A stretch of DNA of 64,000 nucleotides from Craspedostauros australis. Its lineage: Eukaryota > Bacillariophyta > Bacillariophyceae > Mastogloiales > Achnanthaceae. Numbering within the stretch: the first letter of the stretch is position 1; the number at the start of each line of letters is the position of its first letter. A program made the translations under genes and the position numbers. This document shows positions 1 to 10,489 of this stretch, piece after piece. The stretch is from positions 2,963,501 to 3,027,500 of the forward strand of contig JAMXDE010000004.1 of assembly GCA_026770025.1 (NCBI GenBank), read 5' to 3'. The notes under the pieces were generated by a model. It had not been told where the DNA came from and did no database searches. It saw only the letters and a program-made list of their open reading frames with translations.

Positions 1-2281
1 CCATGGCTCGCGCGAGTATGGTATGGTATGGTATGGTGCGCAGCAGCCAGATGAAGCAAGGACGGCTCTGCGAGGATGACAGAATCGTGAGACATGTGAT
101 CACCACAACATGAGCACAGCTCGTGTGCTCAGTGTGGCAGCGGACGAGTGAGATGTCCTCGTCCAACTCCGTGGATCGCGCGGCGAAGTCCGACATGATT
201 CCTTGTCTCTTGTGGTACCGATCACAGCAGCGCTGCGCTCTGGGGCGCTGGTGGGACCTCTCTTTGCAGAATTGCGAAGCGGCGACATTTCCGAGATCTT
301 GGATGCAGATTCCTTGCTGTTGCACTTCTTCCTCTGTTCTGGCGAACTGCAAAGAGACGCTTTGGGTCTTCACAGTGCTTTTTATGCTTCTGCAACGCGA
401 ACAACCATGACACACAACGCAGCGTCGTCAACGTGCTTTGGAATAGTACCTAGCGCGTCCATCAAGTACCACGGGGGAGCCTCGTCACCTACTTAATTAG
501 TGCATGGGTCAAGTTTGTTGGCAAGGGCAAAGGGAGATGGCGCACAAGTAGGTACTATACATCGTCGGCGAGGTTTCATCGTCGCAAATTGTCCTCTGCC
601 ATCGTCGTTGGGCTGGGTCTCTAAGATTAATCGTCGTCGGTGAAGATTCCTTGAGGGCAAAAAGCCTCAAGAACGGTTGGAGTAGGTACAACAAGAGTAT
701 CAATTGTGTCGGAGAGTGTCGCAAACACGAGAAAACCGCCCGTTGCTGTACGCAATGACAACCCACGAACAGTGCCTCGTGATTGCAGACTGTGACCGTG
801 TCGGAACTGCGCATAACGCAGAAGTCAAGAGCAGCAACAAAGAGGGATCACCAGCGCAATACCACATGGGCTCATCGGCCGGAGAGTCGAGATGTGGTCT
901 GTTCTGTTGAATCTCTCGCCTTTTTGCGCCTCTATCATCACCAAGGCACTCCAGTACCGATTATTTCTGATATCTTGGAGCATTGAAGATAGCACAGCGG
1001 ATTCTCGCAGAGCACTCCATACTTCAAACAATATGACACGACTTTGAGTAGAACATGTAACATTATAGAATATTATTCTATAGAATACAATAATATGGAG
1101 GCAGCAAAGGTATCCTGGATGCAGCGCATTGATCAAGCTACTCTGCAGATCAAAGAGAGGGCGCGATCTACATCCGCTTTTGCGCAGTAGAAGTCAAGAT
1201 GCACCAAGGGAATGGATCTCCGATTTCTTAGCATCTACGTTGTGGGATGTGCCGGTCAGAGTATGCCAGAGCATGTCTCCAACGCCACCATGGAGCGGCA
1301 CGCAAGCCATGAAATGGAGCCAAATGACTGAAGGGCGCCTCTCTGGATTGCTCGCGCCAGTGAGGTGGCGTGGAGGGAAAGAGGAGAACGCGGCAGTCTA
1401 TGTTTATGACCCGCCTGAGTGAAAATAGTACACCTTTCTCGGGAACGTCGTTTCTGTGTTAAAAATAACTGCGTATATCTCTTGTCCTACATCAAATACA
1501 TCATATGGCAAGAACTAGAATTGTTCCGTCCAATCATTTTAAAGTTATGGAGGGTTGAAAATCATGTCGAATCTACCTATTAGGTGAATAACGCACAGAC
1601 GCAACAGTGCTCATTGGCGCTTCAATAGAGTCGCAGTGGTCATTCGTCCCAAAACGTTCTTTTTTCTTCCATCGTTTGGGCTTTGTTCGCGATTCTTGAA
1701 TTTCCGGAGAGTGACTCTACCTTGTGCTCACACAGAATCGTTGGTGTGGACACAAAACTCTTGTTGTGTGGAGAGTGATGTGATGTATTGTGATGTAATG
1801 TGATGCAGGGCGATGTGCCATGGGCCGTCAACCAGGATGGTAGGCACGGTCCTTGTTCCTCTTACTCCTGTCTGTTATGTCAGAGTGGTAGCAAGGGGGA
1901 TGCACTGGCTGCAATGCACAAGACGCATACGATGCAAGTTGCGCAGCGCTGAATTGGACGATGTGAATTGCTGGTGCCAAGATGGAAATGGACAGCACCC
2001 TCGCCACAGTCCTGTAGGCAGTGGCAACCCCAACCCACACATCTAATCCAAGTCTTGACCCTCTGGCCCCCTAACCCCATCCCTAACCCTGACATTGAGT
2101 AACTTCATGGCTCTGTCTGAGTACTGTCAGCCACACGCAGTTGCCTCCCTCGTCTCTCCCAAGTTGCCGAAACCCCAGCCGGAACCCTAACCCTAACTCT
2201 AGCCCTGAGCAACTGCTTCCCACCTCCCAAACCCTAACCCTAACCCTAACCCTACCCCAAGCCAGAACCCCAGCCCTAACT
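1..2281. other. gene-free left flank
   Basis: I see no convincing coding region here. Open frames are short, overlap on both strands and show no recognisable motif. The stretch holds an AT-rich near-palindrome around 1063-1085, one copy of a diverged dispersed repeat (about 1408-1560), and a telomere-like block that starts near 2060. A pentamer microsatellite (tatgg units) lies at about 18-37. Confidence 0.6.
1408..1560 (+). repeat. dispersed diverged repeat, copy 1
   Basis: The first 40 bases (gacccgcctgag, then a run ending in cacctttctcgggaa) match the reverse complement of about 22300-22339 almost exactly. Weaker similarity continues: tagaattg and a later aagttatg-agggttga string occur in the same order in both copies. 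It could be the remnant of a small non-autonomous element or LTR fragment. No terminal structure or target duplication could be defined. Confidence 0.5.
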
Positions 2282-2295
2282 CTAACCCTGAGCAA
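2060..2295 (+). repeat. interstitial telomere-like repeat block
   Basis: Perfect and degenerate CCCTAA units are interspersed here: a perfect run at about 2229-2252, a shorter one near 2182-2200, and variants such as ctctaaccctgag. The C-rich strand reads left to right, as at a left chromosome end, but 2 kb of non-telomeric DNA lies outside it. The flanking unique sequence is also duplicated: about 2090-2160 resembles about 2285-2350, sharing gactctgtctga-like and cacacgcagttgcctcc-like strings. The block is therefore a degenerate tandem duplication carrying telomeric units, probably an old subtelomeric or internalised telomere scar. Confidence 0.7.
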
Positions 2296-2833
2296 CCTGA
2301 TGACTCTGTCTGAACAACGTCATCTGCACACAGTTACCTCCTCCGTCGCTCTGGTGTTGCCCTTGTCGCGAACTCTTGCTTTTCTCCCACTTTTTTGCTT
2401 CCCGCACTGTTTCGATCCATTTCAACGGCCGCCGTTCCGGCGTTTTTGATTCGATTTCACAATTTTTACAGTTTGTTTCATCGAAGGTATCGTCCAGAAC
2501 GTCCTTTGAACTCTTTGGCGCCAATGAAAAGTAATGATTTTTGTCGATTGTGATCTTGGTATCCGGACAGACGTCATATCTGCTGAGTAAAACCTGGCAC
2601 GTTGGCTCGAAGGCTTCGTTGAGAATCTCAACGCACGAGCCATCCAAAGAGACAGACTTGACAAACAAAGACAAGAAACAAGTCAACACAAGAGACGAAA
2701 GGGGCCCTGTGTTGACTGGTGGGAAACATCGCGTCGCGTGGCTTCGCATCATCACTGTTGCCATTTCCATTTCCATCGGCATCGCTTGGCAACCGCACGA
2801 GTACCATACTCGCTTGCCATCATCTTTTTTCAA
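2282..2833 (-). CDS. hypothetical open frame, 183 aa, uncertain
   Basis: This open frame runs from a lysine-rich start into the telomere-like block. Its last 20 or so residues are simply the translated repeat, so at least the 3' end is not a conserved gene end. The middle part (roughly residues 55-165) has a balanced amino-acid composition with several Cys and acidic residues and looks more protein-like than nearby frames. I recognise no domain. It may be a fragment of a gene truncated at the repeat, or chance. Confidence 0.22.
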   Translation of the reverse strand: MKKDDGKRVWYSCGCQAMPMEMEMATVMMRSHATRCFPPVNTGPLSSLVLTCFLSLFVKSVSLDGSCVEILNEAFEPTCQVLLSRYDVCPDTKITIDKNHYFSLAPKSSKDVLDDTFDETNCKNCEIESKTPERRPLKWIETVREAKKWEKSKSSRQGQHQSDGGGNCVQMTLFRQSHQVAQG

Positions 2834-3286
2834 TCAAGAGCATCATGCACAAGCACGTTCATCTTCTGAAGTGCTTCATCCCAATCTCAACTGGCATCTC
2901 TCATTGCGTCGATCAATTGACCGATCGCCGCTCGTGTTCAGTTGGTGGGTTGTACCGTTACGGTCACTCATTCCTGCTTGTGCGACCGTGACAATTCCAA
3001 CGCATCACAACGCATCATAGCGCATCACGACGCAAAGAGAAGCAACATGGCGGACGATTCCTACGCCTCGTTGGAGGATGTGGACAGCAAATCTTCCATG
3101 AGCTTTGGCTCCAGGGCCAACGACATGTGCCTCAACACGCTCGGCAGTCTTACGAAGCCCAAGACCAGATCCGACAAAAGCATCGTGGACGTCCGTGAGG
3201 CGAATGACACCATACCCTTCGTCAGCAAGATGGGGATGGATGCAGCCAGCAATGGCATGCTCTTCAATCTGTGGAAGGATTCCAAG

Positions 3287-3552
3287 GTAGGTACAATGCG
3301 CAATGCACAATACACTGCACGAATGAGCTGAAGAAGCTCTGCAAGTATTCCATGGTATGCATCGCGCTCCTCACACACAGAACAACATTGCATTCTATTC
3401 TCACATATTATTCTCGTATTATGTTGTCTTGCTTCACTGTTCGCGTCATCCTTCCAACCAACAATCCTGCATCCACATCGACATTGTCCACACTCCAAAC
3501 ACTGCAGAATCGAAAAAGGCATCTGGCGCAAACGACGTTGGCGTCGTAACAG
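3287..3552 (+). other. fossil intron 1 of the peptidase pseudogene
   Basis: The stretch starts GTAGGT after LWKDSK and ends AACAG. Removing it joins WKDSK to TSNPKWIKVLDLD in phase 0, the expected order in this peptidase family. A surviving spliceosomal intron shows that the pseudogene arose by decay of a chromosomal gene and not by retrotransposition of an mRNA. Confidence 0.65.
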
Positions 3553-4925
3553 ACCAGCAACCCCAAATGGATCAAGGTGCTGGATCTGGACAACCCTGCC
3601 AGAAAGGAGAAGATGCCATGGACATGGAAGGGAAGTTGGGTGCTGCCCAGAGCGAGAGATCCAATGTCGCAAGACGGCAAGCTCATCACCCGTGCACTTC
3701 TCAGTTTGTCGCGGGGCAGCACGGACTCCGTCGTCGTTAGGGAATTCGATCTCGTCAAATCCGCATTCGTCACCGACAGGCCATTCTCAATACCAGAGGA
3801 TAAGACCAGAGCCTGCTACAAAACAAGGAACATCCTCCTGGTCGGGGCGGATTTGGTTCTTCGTCTCTCATGAGGGCGGGATGCCCCAGGACGATCCGCG
3901 AGTGGGTCAGAGGCACAGGTCTGGCATCGGCGCTCGTGGTCTTCGAAGGTGAAAAGTCTCACATCGCAGTCTCAGCCAACGTCGACGATCAGAGGGTGCG
4001 TGGCAGGGGCATTTACAAAATCCGCACGAGGGCCATCACTCACCAGATCACCAAATTCTGGATACGGAGGTCAAGTACAAGCACATGCTGCCGCCCAGAC
4101 AACATACCAGAATCGAGACAGGAGATCCGCCGGATTTCAAACCGTTGCTTGCACCAGAAGATTCGGATATCGATTTCGGTGGCACCGTTCTCATGATCCC
4201 TTTGCAATCCAACTGGTCACCTGAGGGTGCCAAGGAATTCAAGGCTGGATCCATCATCTACGTCAATGCGCACAAATTCGTCAGTATGGTCCGGACGATT
4301 GGATATATCATACCCTCTTCAAAACCTCCGGCTGCCTCCTCCGAAAAACTACACCATCACAAAGAACCACCTCATCCTCTTGCTCATTGGTAACGTCAGA
4401 TCGAAGCTGGAGTTCTATCAATTGGAGGAGGAGGCTAACAAGCTGCGTTTGGTGGGAGTCGACAAGCGACCCCGAATCGCCTCCGCCAGCGTTCGATCTG
4501 CGCATCCCTATGAGAGCGATCGATTCTGGATCACGACCACCAGCTACACAGAACCAACCATGCTGTGGCTCGGCGATGCATCCGTGTTTGATGGCGAAGA
4601 CGAGAAGATGATGAAGCGGGTTGATCCAGAGGTCCACCTTGGCAGCAAGCTGCAATTGCTACCAAGTCATTTCGATTCGAAAGGTTTGGACGTCATGCAA
4701 TGCATCGCAGAAAGCAAAGACAGCACCGATGCTCTGCACTTCATGATGTCGAAGAGGCGTCCCCACGAACAAGCGGACCCACCTTGCTCTACGCCTACGG
4801 TGCCTTTGAGGTCGTTTCGGTCTGCATTACACCCCGCAACAGGTCTGGCATGGTTGGAATGTGGCGGCGTCTGCGCGGAAGCCAACGTGCGTGGTGATGA
4901 AGAATTTGGTCCCAGCTGGCATCAG

Positions 4926-5305
4926 GTGAGTGCCAATTATTGTCGATGTTGTTGCTGCTGTGTATGGTTGTGTTGTTCACTCGCGCAGCTGTGCATGACA
5001 TGTGCGCGGCGCAGAGCAGACGAAAATCAGGAATGGAAAGCATGCACACAATAGGCGCATTGGAGGAGTACGACTTTCGGAGCTTGTGGGAACACCTGTC
5101 ATTCACTCCTTCATTCTTTTCCATTTGTATTCTCACTTCACTTCATGTCATACTCACAATTGAATCAATGTCCGATTGGTTGGCATGGCATGATATGATA
5201 CAAACTGCGCCCATTCTGTGGTACTGCTCGCACACACTCTCATCCCGAATGATGGACTCCACTCCAACCATGTGTCTGAATTGCTGCAATATCGTCTCGC
5301 TGGAG
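4926..5305 (+). other. fossil intron 2 of the peptidase pseudogene
   Basis: A GTGAGT donor follows the GPSWHQ codons and a CTGGAG acceptor precedes GAVREKRTK. Removing it gives the expected family order WHQ-GAVREKRTKPPEDFIAVAEDL. Phase 0. Confidence 0.65.
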
Positions 5306-6188
5306 GGTGCGGTGCGCGAAAAGCGCACCAAGCCACCCGAAGACTTCATCGCAGTTGCTGAGGATTTGATTTGGTCGAAAAAATGAAAAGCCAAAACATT
5401 GGCCATCCGCGGCGGATCCGGCGGAGGATTGGTGGTGCGGATGCTTTCGTGATGCTCCTGAACTGTTCGGCCAGTGCATTGCACAGTCGATCCATGACAT
5501 GAAGCGGTCCAGAGATCTCAGTCGGATGGCACACCCGGTTGGACGAGCGAATTTGGTGATCCGGAGACGTCCGATTGGAGATGTTCATGGGGTAGACCTC
5601 GCTGTATCACAACATCAAATAGGATCAAAAATCTCCACCAATCCTATTCTCTGCCGCACGAACGATGATCGGATACACCCAGCGCATACGCGCAAGATGG
5701 TGAAGAAGCTGTGGAGCCTGGTTCAGGGAAAGCAATGGCTGTCATAATACGATGAGAGTGTGGAGGGCGGGAATGGTCTGGCTGCAACGCCGACGCAGAA
5801 CGCCTTCATGACCGTGCTGGCGTATGATTTCATGTTCAAGACGTCGTCAAAGAAGGCCGAGAAGTCAGCTGACGAGAAATGGGCTGGGTTTGGATTGATG
5901 CACGCTTTGTTCTAATCGTGTACCATACCATACATAGCAATCACATGTGCGAATTGAGTAGATGCACAGCGATGGAGGTTCCATAGTGCATGTCTAGATC
6001 GTAGCAACCAATAACATTAGAACCACTCTATACATACCAACAACAGCTTCCTCCTGTAATCCCTGTGAACACGCAGCTACTGCTGTTGATATCGCCTTGC
6101 TGCGAGTTGATATTACCAATGTGACATAGACTATTGTATTACAGACTCCATTATAATACTGGTAGCATACTTGCAGTGGTCGTCAGGA

Positions 6189-8324
6189 TCAATCATCGGA
6201 AGGTAGCAGGTTGCCATCAATCACATCAGCGTCCTGCCCGTCGTATGGGCGATCATCCAGAACCTGCTCTTCGTGCGCTTCTTCACTTTGAGTGTTCTCC
6301 TTGGATGCCATGATCCGCAGTTCATGCATCTCGTTCAGGTGCTCTTCGCACTCCTCGTCATCCAAGTAGCCATTGTTCTCGAGGTATCTCTCCGCTCGAC
6401 CGTCAGGAGCTGCCAGGAAGCATTTCAGGTACGTGATGTCCACCTTGATCCTCTGCTCCCAATCAAGCATGAAAGGCCCGGCCATCAGCTCTTCGTGAAG
6501 CACATGAGCGCTCCTCCTCGTGTCTGGGTTCCTGCAAGCAATCGCAGCATCGCACACGATCTGCGCCACTTGTTTCGACATGGACGGTACCTTGGTTGCC
6601 GGACGTGCTGATGGATCCTTCTTTCGTGAGGTGGCTTTGTCTGGGTGGCAGATCGCCCATCCCTGCCTGATGGATTGAGGGAAGTCCACTGTGGCATTTC
6701 CTTCACAATTTGCCGTTTCTGCTGCCGCTGCTGGTTCCAGAACACGCGAAGTGAGAACACGTTTGAACACTTCCGTCTTGGTGGTGCTCTTGTTTGTTGT
6801 TGTTGCGTGTCGTCGCTCAGTCGGTTGTGAGCCGCGGATATTCTGTGGATCCATCACAAATGCCGGTGGGACCTCTGTGATGTCCTCATCATTGCAAGTG
6901 ACATCGAGATGGAGAATGTCAAATTTGTCGATCTTGTCCTGAGTGATGGTCTCTGGATGCGTCAATCCCGATGATGCTGTGACCTGAATTTTGTCATCAA
7001 TCAGATCAATTTGATGGGTGGCGCGAACGGAAACTCGGTTGGTCGCGAATGCTTTTTCCTTTCCGTCCACATCGCAGATGATGGCGTGTCCCAATCCGCT
7101 CAGATCCAACAGAAGCGTTGTTGTCCCCTTGATGTTGGCAGCTTTCAGCACTTTGAAAACATCGCCTTCGGTGGCAATCTTTGCGTCCCTGGCACTGTCC
7201 ACATACAACCTGAGTTGACGTGAGACAAAACCGAAGTGTCCGTCCAAAGCACTCTTGCCAGCTTGTGCCTCGGTGTACAGCCATTGGATGATTTGGAGTT
7301 GTGGTTTGGGAGGGCGGGTTCCGGTGTCTTGCTGTGCTTTTGCCTTCGTGGATGATGCAGCCTTCGCATCATGATAAGATGACTGTTCGGTGTTGATTTT
7401 GGGGGGAGGTGGATACTTAGCCTTGTCCTTGTGCTTGCCTTTGTTCTTGCCTGTCGCCTTCCGCTTCTTCTTCTTCTTCTCTGGCATCGTGTATTCAACT
7501 TCAACCTCTCCCTGGTTTAGTCCATGCATGTACCTCATCAGTGCCGGACTTGCAAAACAACTGGCATTGTCACTTTGGAATACGACCTCTTTGACCCCCT
7601 TGTGAAGCTTCGGAAGCACGGTAGCATGAAGAATCTTGATCGCACCAGCAACTTGGACATGATCCTGTTTGTTCCGCCCCTTCATCACCATGTCAATGAA
7701 TCGGTACTCGAACTTACCGTTCTTGTATTGGATTGTCATGACACCTAGGAGAGACATTCCGTTTTTTCCGAAGAACGCTTTCTGAGCTTCCTGATTCTCC
7801 GTTGGGAGGATGCGTTGCTTGTGATCAAGCACGGCAATGATGCGATCTGGATGGTCCTTGAGGCGCTCCTTTTCCTCCTTGATCTTCTGCGCTTGCACCT
7901 TTCGTCTCACTTGGTGGGCCATATACTGGCGCAGTGCGTCATCACACAGGTTAATTGCTGCAGCCATGCGATCCAATTCAAACGTGTTGCCAGTGATGCT
8001 GTTGGTGGCAGTTTTCATGAAGTTGCGAACACGAATCGGGAAAAACGTCATGACATCTGCACATTGCTTGCATGCTTGGTTCACAAATGGGAGGGAGCCT
8101 TTTGTCAGTGCGAACTCTGCGGAATGTAGAATATCCGTGGTTGTCTTCACCTGAATGTGCTTGTTCGCGTATTCCCATTTCGCAAATGAAAGAACAGAAT
8201 CACTGTCCGTGATGATGGTCTGTGCCTCATCCAGAAGTTCAGACGCGAGTTCTTTGTCTTGATGTTCCTTGTTCTGAGTCTGAAGCAGTTCCATGACTCT
8301 CTTGATCATGCTTTGGAAGTGCAT
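6189..8324 (-). CDS. DDE/RNase H-like transposase, catalytic C-terminal part
   Basis: The 711 residues after the interruption at 8382 carry a transposase core: Asp167 in LDHKQ, Asp252 in VFQSDNASCF, and Glu352 with Asp361 in TEAQAGKSALDGHF. GKNGMSLLG lies between the first two. This spacing and these motifs match a large group of uncharacterised DDE transposases scattered through protists and animals, usually annotated only as hypothetical or C2H2-type proteins. A Lys-rich, low-complexity insert (about residues 282-340) separates the second Asp from the Glu. The frame runs on upstream without shift for 19 codons to a TGA, beyond which lies the N-terminal half, so this Met is unlikely to be the native start. 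The protein would cut and join transposon ends in the nucleus. The family is fairly certain; activity is not. Confidence 0.75.
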   Translation of the reverse strand: MHFQSMIKRVMELLQTQNKEHQDKELASELLDEAQTIITDSDSVLSFAKWEYANKHIQVKTTTDILHSAEFALTKGSLPFVNQACKQCADVMTFFPIRVRNFMKTATNSITGNTFELDRMAAAINLCDDALRQYMAHQVRRKVQAQKIKEEKERLKDHPDRIIAVLDHKQRILPTENQEAQKAFFGKNGMSLLGVMTIQYKNGKFEYRFIDMVMKGRNKQDHVQVAGAIKILHATVLPKLHKGVKEVVFQSDNASCFASPALMRYMHGLNQGEVEVEYTMPEKKKKKRKATGKNKGKHKDKAKYPPPPKINTEQSSYHDAKAASSTKAKAQQDTGTRPPKPQLQIIQWLYTEAQAGKSALDGHFGFVSRQLRLYVDSARDAKIATEGDVFKVLKAANIKGTTTLLLDLSGLGHAIICDVDGKEKAFATNRVSVRATHQIDLIDDKIQVTASSGLTHPETITQDKIDKFDILHLDVTCNDEDITEVPPAFVMDPQNIRGSQPTERRHATTTNKSTTKTEVFKRVLTSRVLEPAAAAETANCEGNATVDFPQSIRQGWAICHPDKATSRKKDPSARPATKVPSMSKQVAQIVCDAAIACRNPDTRRSAHVLHEELMAGPFMLDWEQRIKVDITYLKCFLAAPDGRAERYLENNGYLDDEECEEHLNEMHELRIMASKENTQSEEAHEEQVLDDRPYDGQDADVIDGNLLPSDD

Positions 8325-8381
8325 GAATACAGTCAGAGTGTCTGTGTAGAAGGAGGACAGGCCAGTTTGACACTTGCCACG

Positions 8382-9833
8382 TCACGTGAGCAATGTCAGG
8401 ATACTCCTGAAGGCAGGCATACCAACTGGGTCATCTGTTGTGTTCTTGTACTTGGCAAAGAGCTGCTCTTCTGATATTGATCCGCGAATGAAGATGGGCA
8501 GGTCTGGGAACAGAACACCAGCCAACTTGACACTCCTTGTGATGCCTGGCCGGTACTGGAACATGGAAGTGAGAAACGAGACTACGCCCTGGAGACTAGA
8601 TTCCTTGACACGGTACTTGTAGTCTGCGTGTGGGAACTGGCCTCCAGCAAGGATCGCACCTCCAGCGCGCGACAGTCGCCTGTGTCCTGTACGAGACATG
8701 GTTCGGCGTCCAAGCTTGATCTTTGCCTTGTCTCCTTTCGACAAGCTACCGTAGTGCGCGGCCAGGATTCGGGTGCAGCGCCTGGAGTCACAGGTCATTG
8801 CCAAAACCGCACGAGCAGTCAGCGATAGGTCTTGATTCCCCCAGAAGGCTAAATGACAGAGAGTCTGCTCCAGCAACACAGGAGGGAGCTGTTTGCGATG
8901 TCGCACGAGGGTCATGGCTTCTGAAAGCTGTTCGGGGGGTTCTCTGCCAGGAAACATGTGCTGGGTTGACCCACCACAAACTCCATCCCAGACTCGGTTG
9001 ATGAGACTCCAACGACCAGTCGCTGTCTTTCGTGGGAGACGTTCAAATCCATCCACATGGAACCGTGAGAGGGGTTTGATGCTAATGCCAGCTGCTTCAA
9101 AAATGGCTTGCAGCACTTCTCTTCGATTCACCTTGCCCTCGTTGGCTGGAACGAACGCAGCATCCGTGTCATCCTCACTGGTTGTACTCGCACAATCCGA
9201 CTCGCACTCTTCCATAGACACAGCGACATCTTGTCGCGCGAGCACATCATCTCCTGCCTGTCGATGTGGCGCCCTGCATCTGGTTGCTGATGATTTGCGC
9301 TTGGGACGTGTTGGCGCAGCAGCACCACCACAAGTCCCAATGGAGAACGAATTGGCCTGTGGTACCAAGGCATTCACACCTGTGTGACGTGCACCTCCGC
9401 TTATGGATGACGCACAGTTTGGGCAAAATGGTGGCCTACTGCAGTGACTGCAGAACAGGGTCAGACATTGCTGGCAAGGCATGATACCAAAGCAGTTGGG
9501 CCCCATGTAGTCAGATGTTGGAGTTGCCATGCTGTTGTTGGGATGGAATGTAGAGTATGGTAGACCACCCACACCTGTACCGATGTAGCTGGGGATGCAA
9601 AAGGAAGGAGGTTGTATGTTGGGAGGGACATGATGATTCGCAACCATGGGGAGAGGAGGACTGTGAACGCTGCCATGGTGGTTTGGTCCGACAGGTGCAG
9701 AGTATTGGTACGATGCGTAGTGCCCATGAGGTGGTTGGGGATAGATGGATGTGCCAGCAGTTGCTGTTTGACGTTGCACCTTTGATTGGGATGGATTGGG
9801 GTCGCTGCTCGAATCCTCGCGTGGACGGGTCAT
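8382..9833 (-). CDS. DDE transposase, N-terminal part ending at in-frame TGA
   Basis: This frame gives 483 residues from the Met at 9833, chosen because upstream codons read like translated leader with runs of Cys and Val. Residues 1-110 are Pro/Ser/His-rich. Next comes a Cys cluster with three CxxC pairs (CQQC, CSHC, CPNC), probably a zinc-binding DNA- or protein-contact region. After an acidic linker comes a conserved-looking region with WDGVCGG, LTARAVLAM and MSRTGHRRLSRAGGAI. It stops at TGA 8382-8384 (context ACG TGA CGT), and the same frame continues into the catalytic half. So either one C-to-T change broke an original CGA codon, or the stop is read through. No introns were needed. Confidence 0.65.
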   Translation of the reverse strand: MTRPREDSSSDPNPSQSKVQRQTATAGTSIYPQPPHGHYASYQYSAPVGPNHHGSVHSPPLPMVANHHVPPNIQPPSFCIPSYIGTGVGGLPYSTFHPNNSMATPTSDYMGPNCFGIMPCQQCLTLFCSHCSRPPFCPNCASSISGGARHTGVNALVPQANSFSIGTCGGAAAPTRPKRKSSATRCRAPHRQAGDDVLARQDVAVSMEECESDCASTTSEDDTDAAFVPANEGKVNRREVLQAIFEAAGISIKPLSRFHVDGFERLPRKTATGRWSLINRVWDGVCGGSTQHMFPGREPPEQLSEAMTLVRHRKQLPPVLLEQTLCHLAFWGNQDLSLTARAVLAMTCDSRRCTRILAAHYGSLSKGDKAKIKLGRRTMSRTGHRRLSRAGGAILAGGQFPHADYKYRVKESSLQGVVSFLTSMFQYRPGITRSVKLAGVLFPDLPIFIRGSISEEQLFAKYKNTTDDPVGMPAFRSILTLLT

Positions 9834-10489
9834 GATGCGATAGCGATGGTGGCTGACGGACGATGTGGGTGGGGGGAAGGCACGGATGATTCTGAATGAT
9901 CTCGATGTTGGGGAGCACTGAGCGTTGCGCTGACATTGCAGATAGGAGAACACAGCAGACAGCAACAACAACACACAACAAACCAAAATGACACATGCAC
10001 ATTCGTTCACAACAGCATGAGGGATGTGTTTGTGTCGAGATCGGCAGCAACAGTTCAACGGTCGCTCATTGGTGCATACGTGGTTGTGATTGGAGAATGT
10101 ATGTGGAACCATCTGCGATTTTTATTCTGGCGAAAGAGTGAGTGTGACGCGGCGCCAACACAACGAGAGAGCAAGTGCAAGAGAGAGAGAGAGAGAGCAA
10201 CGAGTGCTACATCAATCCGTCTATCCATTCATTCTCTATTGAATTTTACTTTTTATTCTCATCGATTGTAGCCTCAATTTCTCATCATTTGCGTTGGCAT
10301 CGTGAGAGACGATCGAGTGTGTATCATGATTACGTCCCTGGTGGCCGAACGCAACACGGTTGAATACAATCGATCTGTTCTTCGTTGGCTGCCATCTCGA
10401 ATTGCGTTGGTTGTCGGCTCCGATCGTCTCAGATGCGACGATTGAAGTATCCGCAGTGAATGGGCAAGAGTACAGTCGTTGGGTGTGTG

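Larger units (their letters stand above)
3047..5915 (+). pseudogene. prolyl oligopeptidase (S9A-like) pseudogene
   Basis: Collinear blocks of a prolyl oligopeptidase family serine peptidase are spread over three frames. The N-terminus (LEDVDS, VSKMG, LFNLWKDSK) reads at 3047-3286. After a GT-AG intron (3287-3552) come the propeller segments, with LSRG and VVREFDL. The catalytic domain follows, with LLYAYG, ATGLAWLE, GPSWHQ, a second intron (4926-5305) and EDFIAVAEDL. The nucleophile motif GGSGGG is intact (Ser codon 5417-5419) and so is the Asp motif NDDRIHP (about 5658-5678). The usual EGGHGG reads EGGNGL (codon 5772-5774), so the catalytic His is Asn. At least five frameshifts and two in-frame stops (TGA near 5384, TAA near 5744) disable it. 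Neighbouring genes have long clean frames, so sequencing error is a poor explanation. The family cuts proline-containing peptides in the cytosol. Confidence 0.85.

Noticed and set aside
5926..10300. Search for terminal inverted repeats around the DDE transposase
   Set aside because: No convincing pair was found by eye in the flanks, so no element boundaries are claimed.
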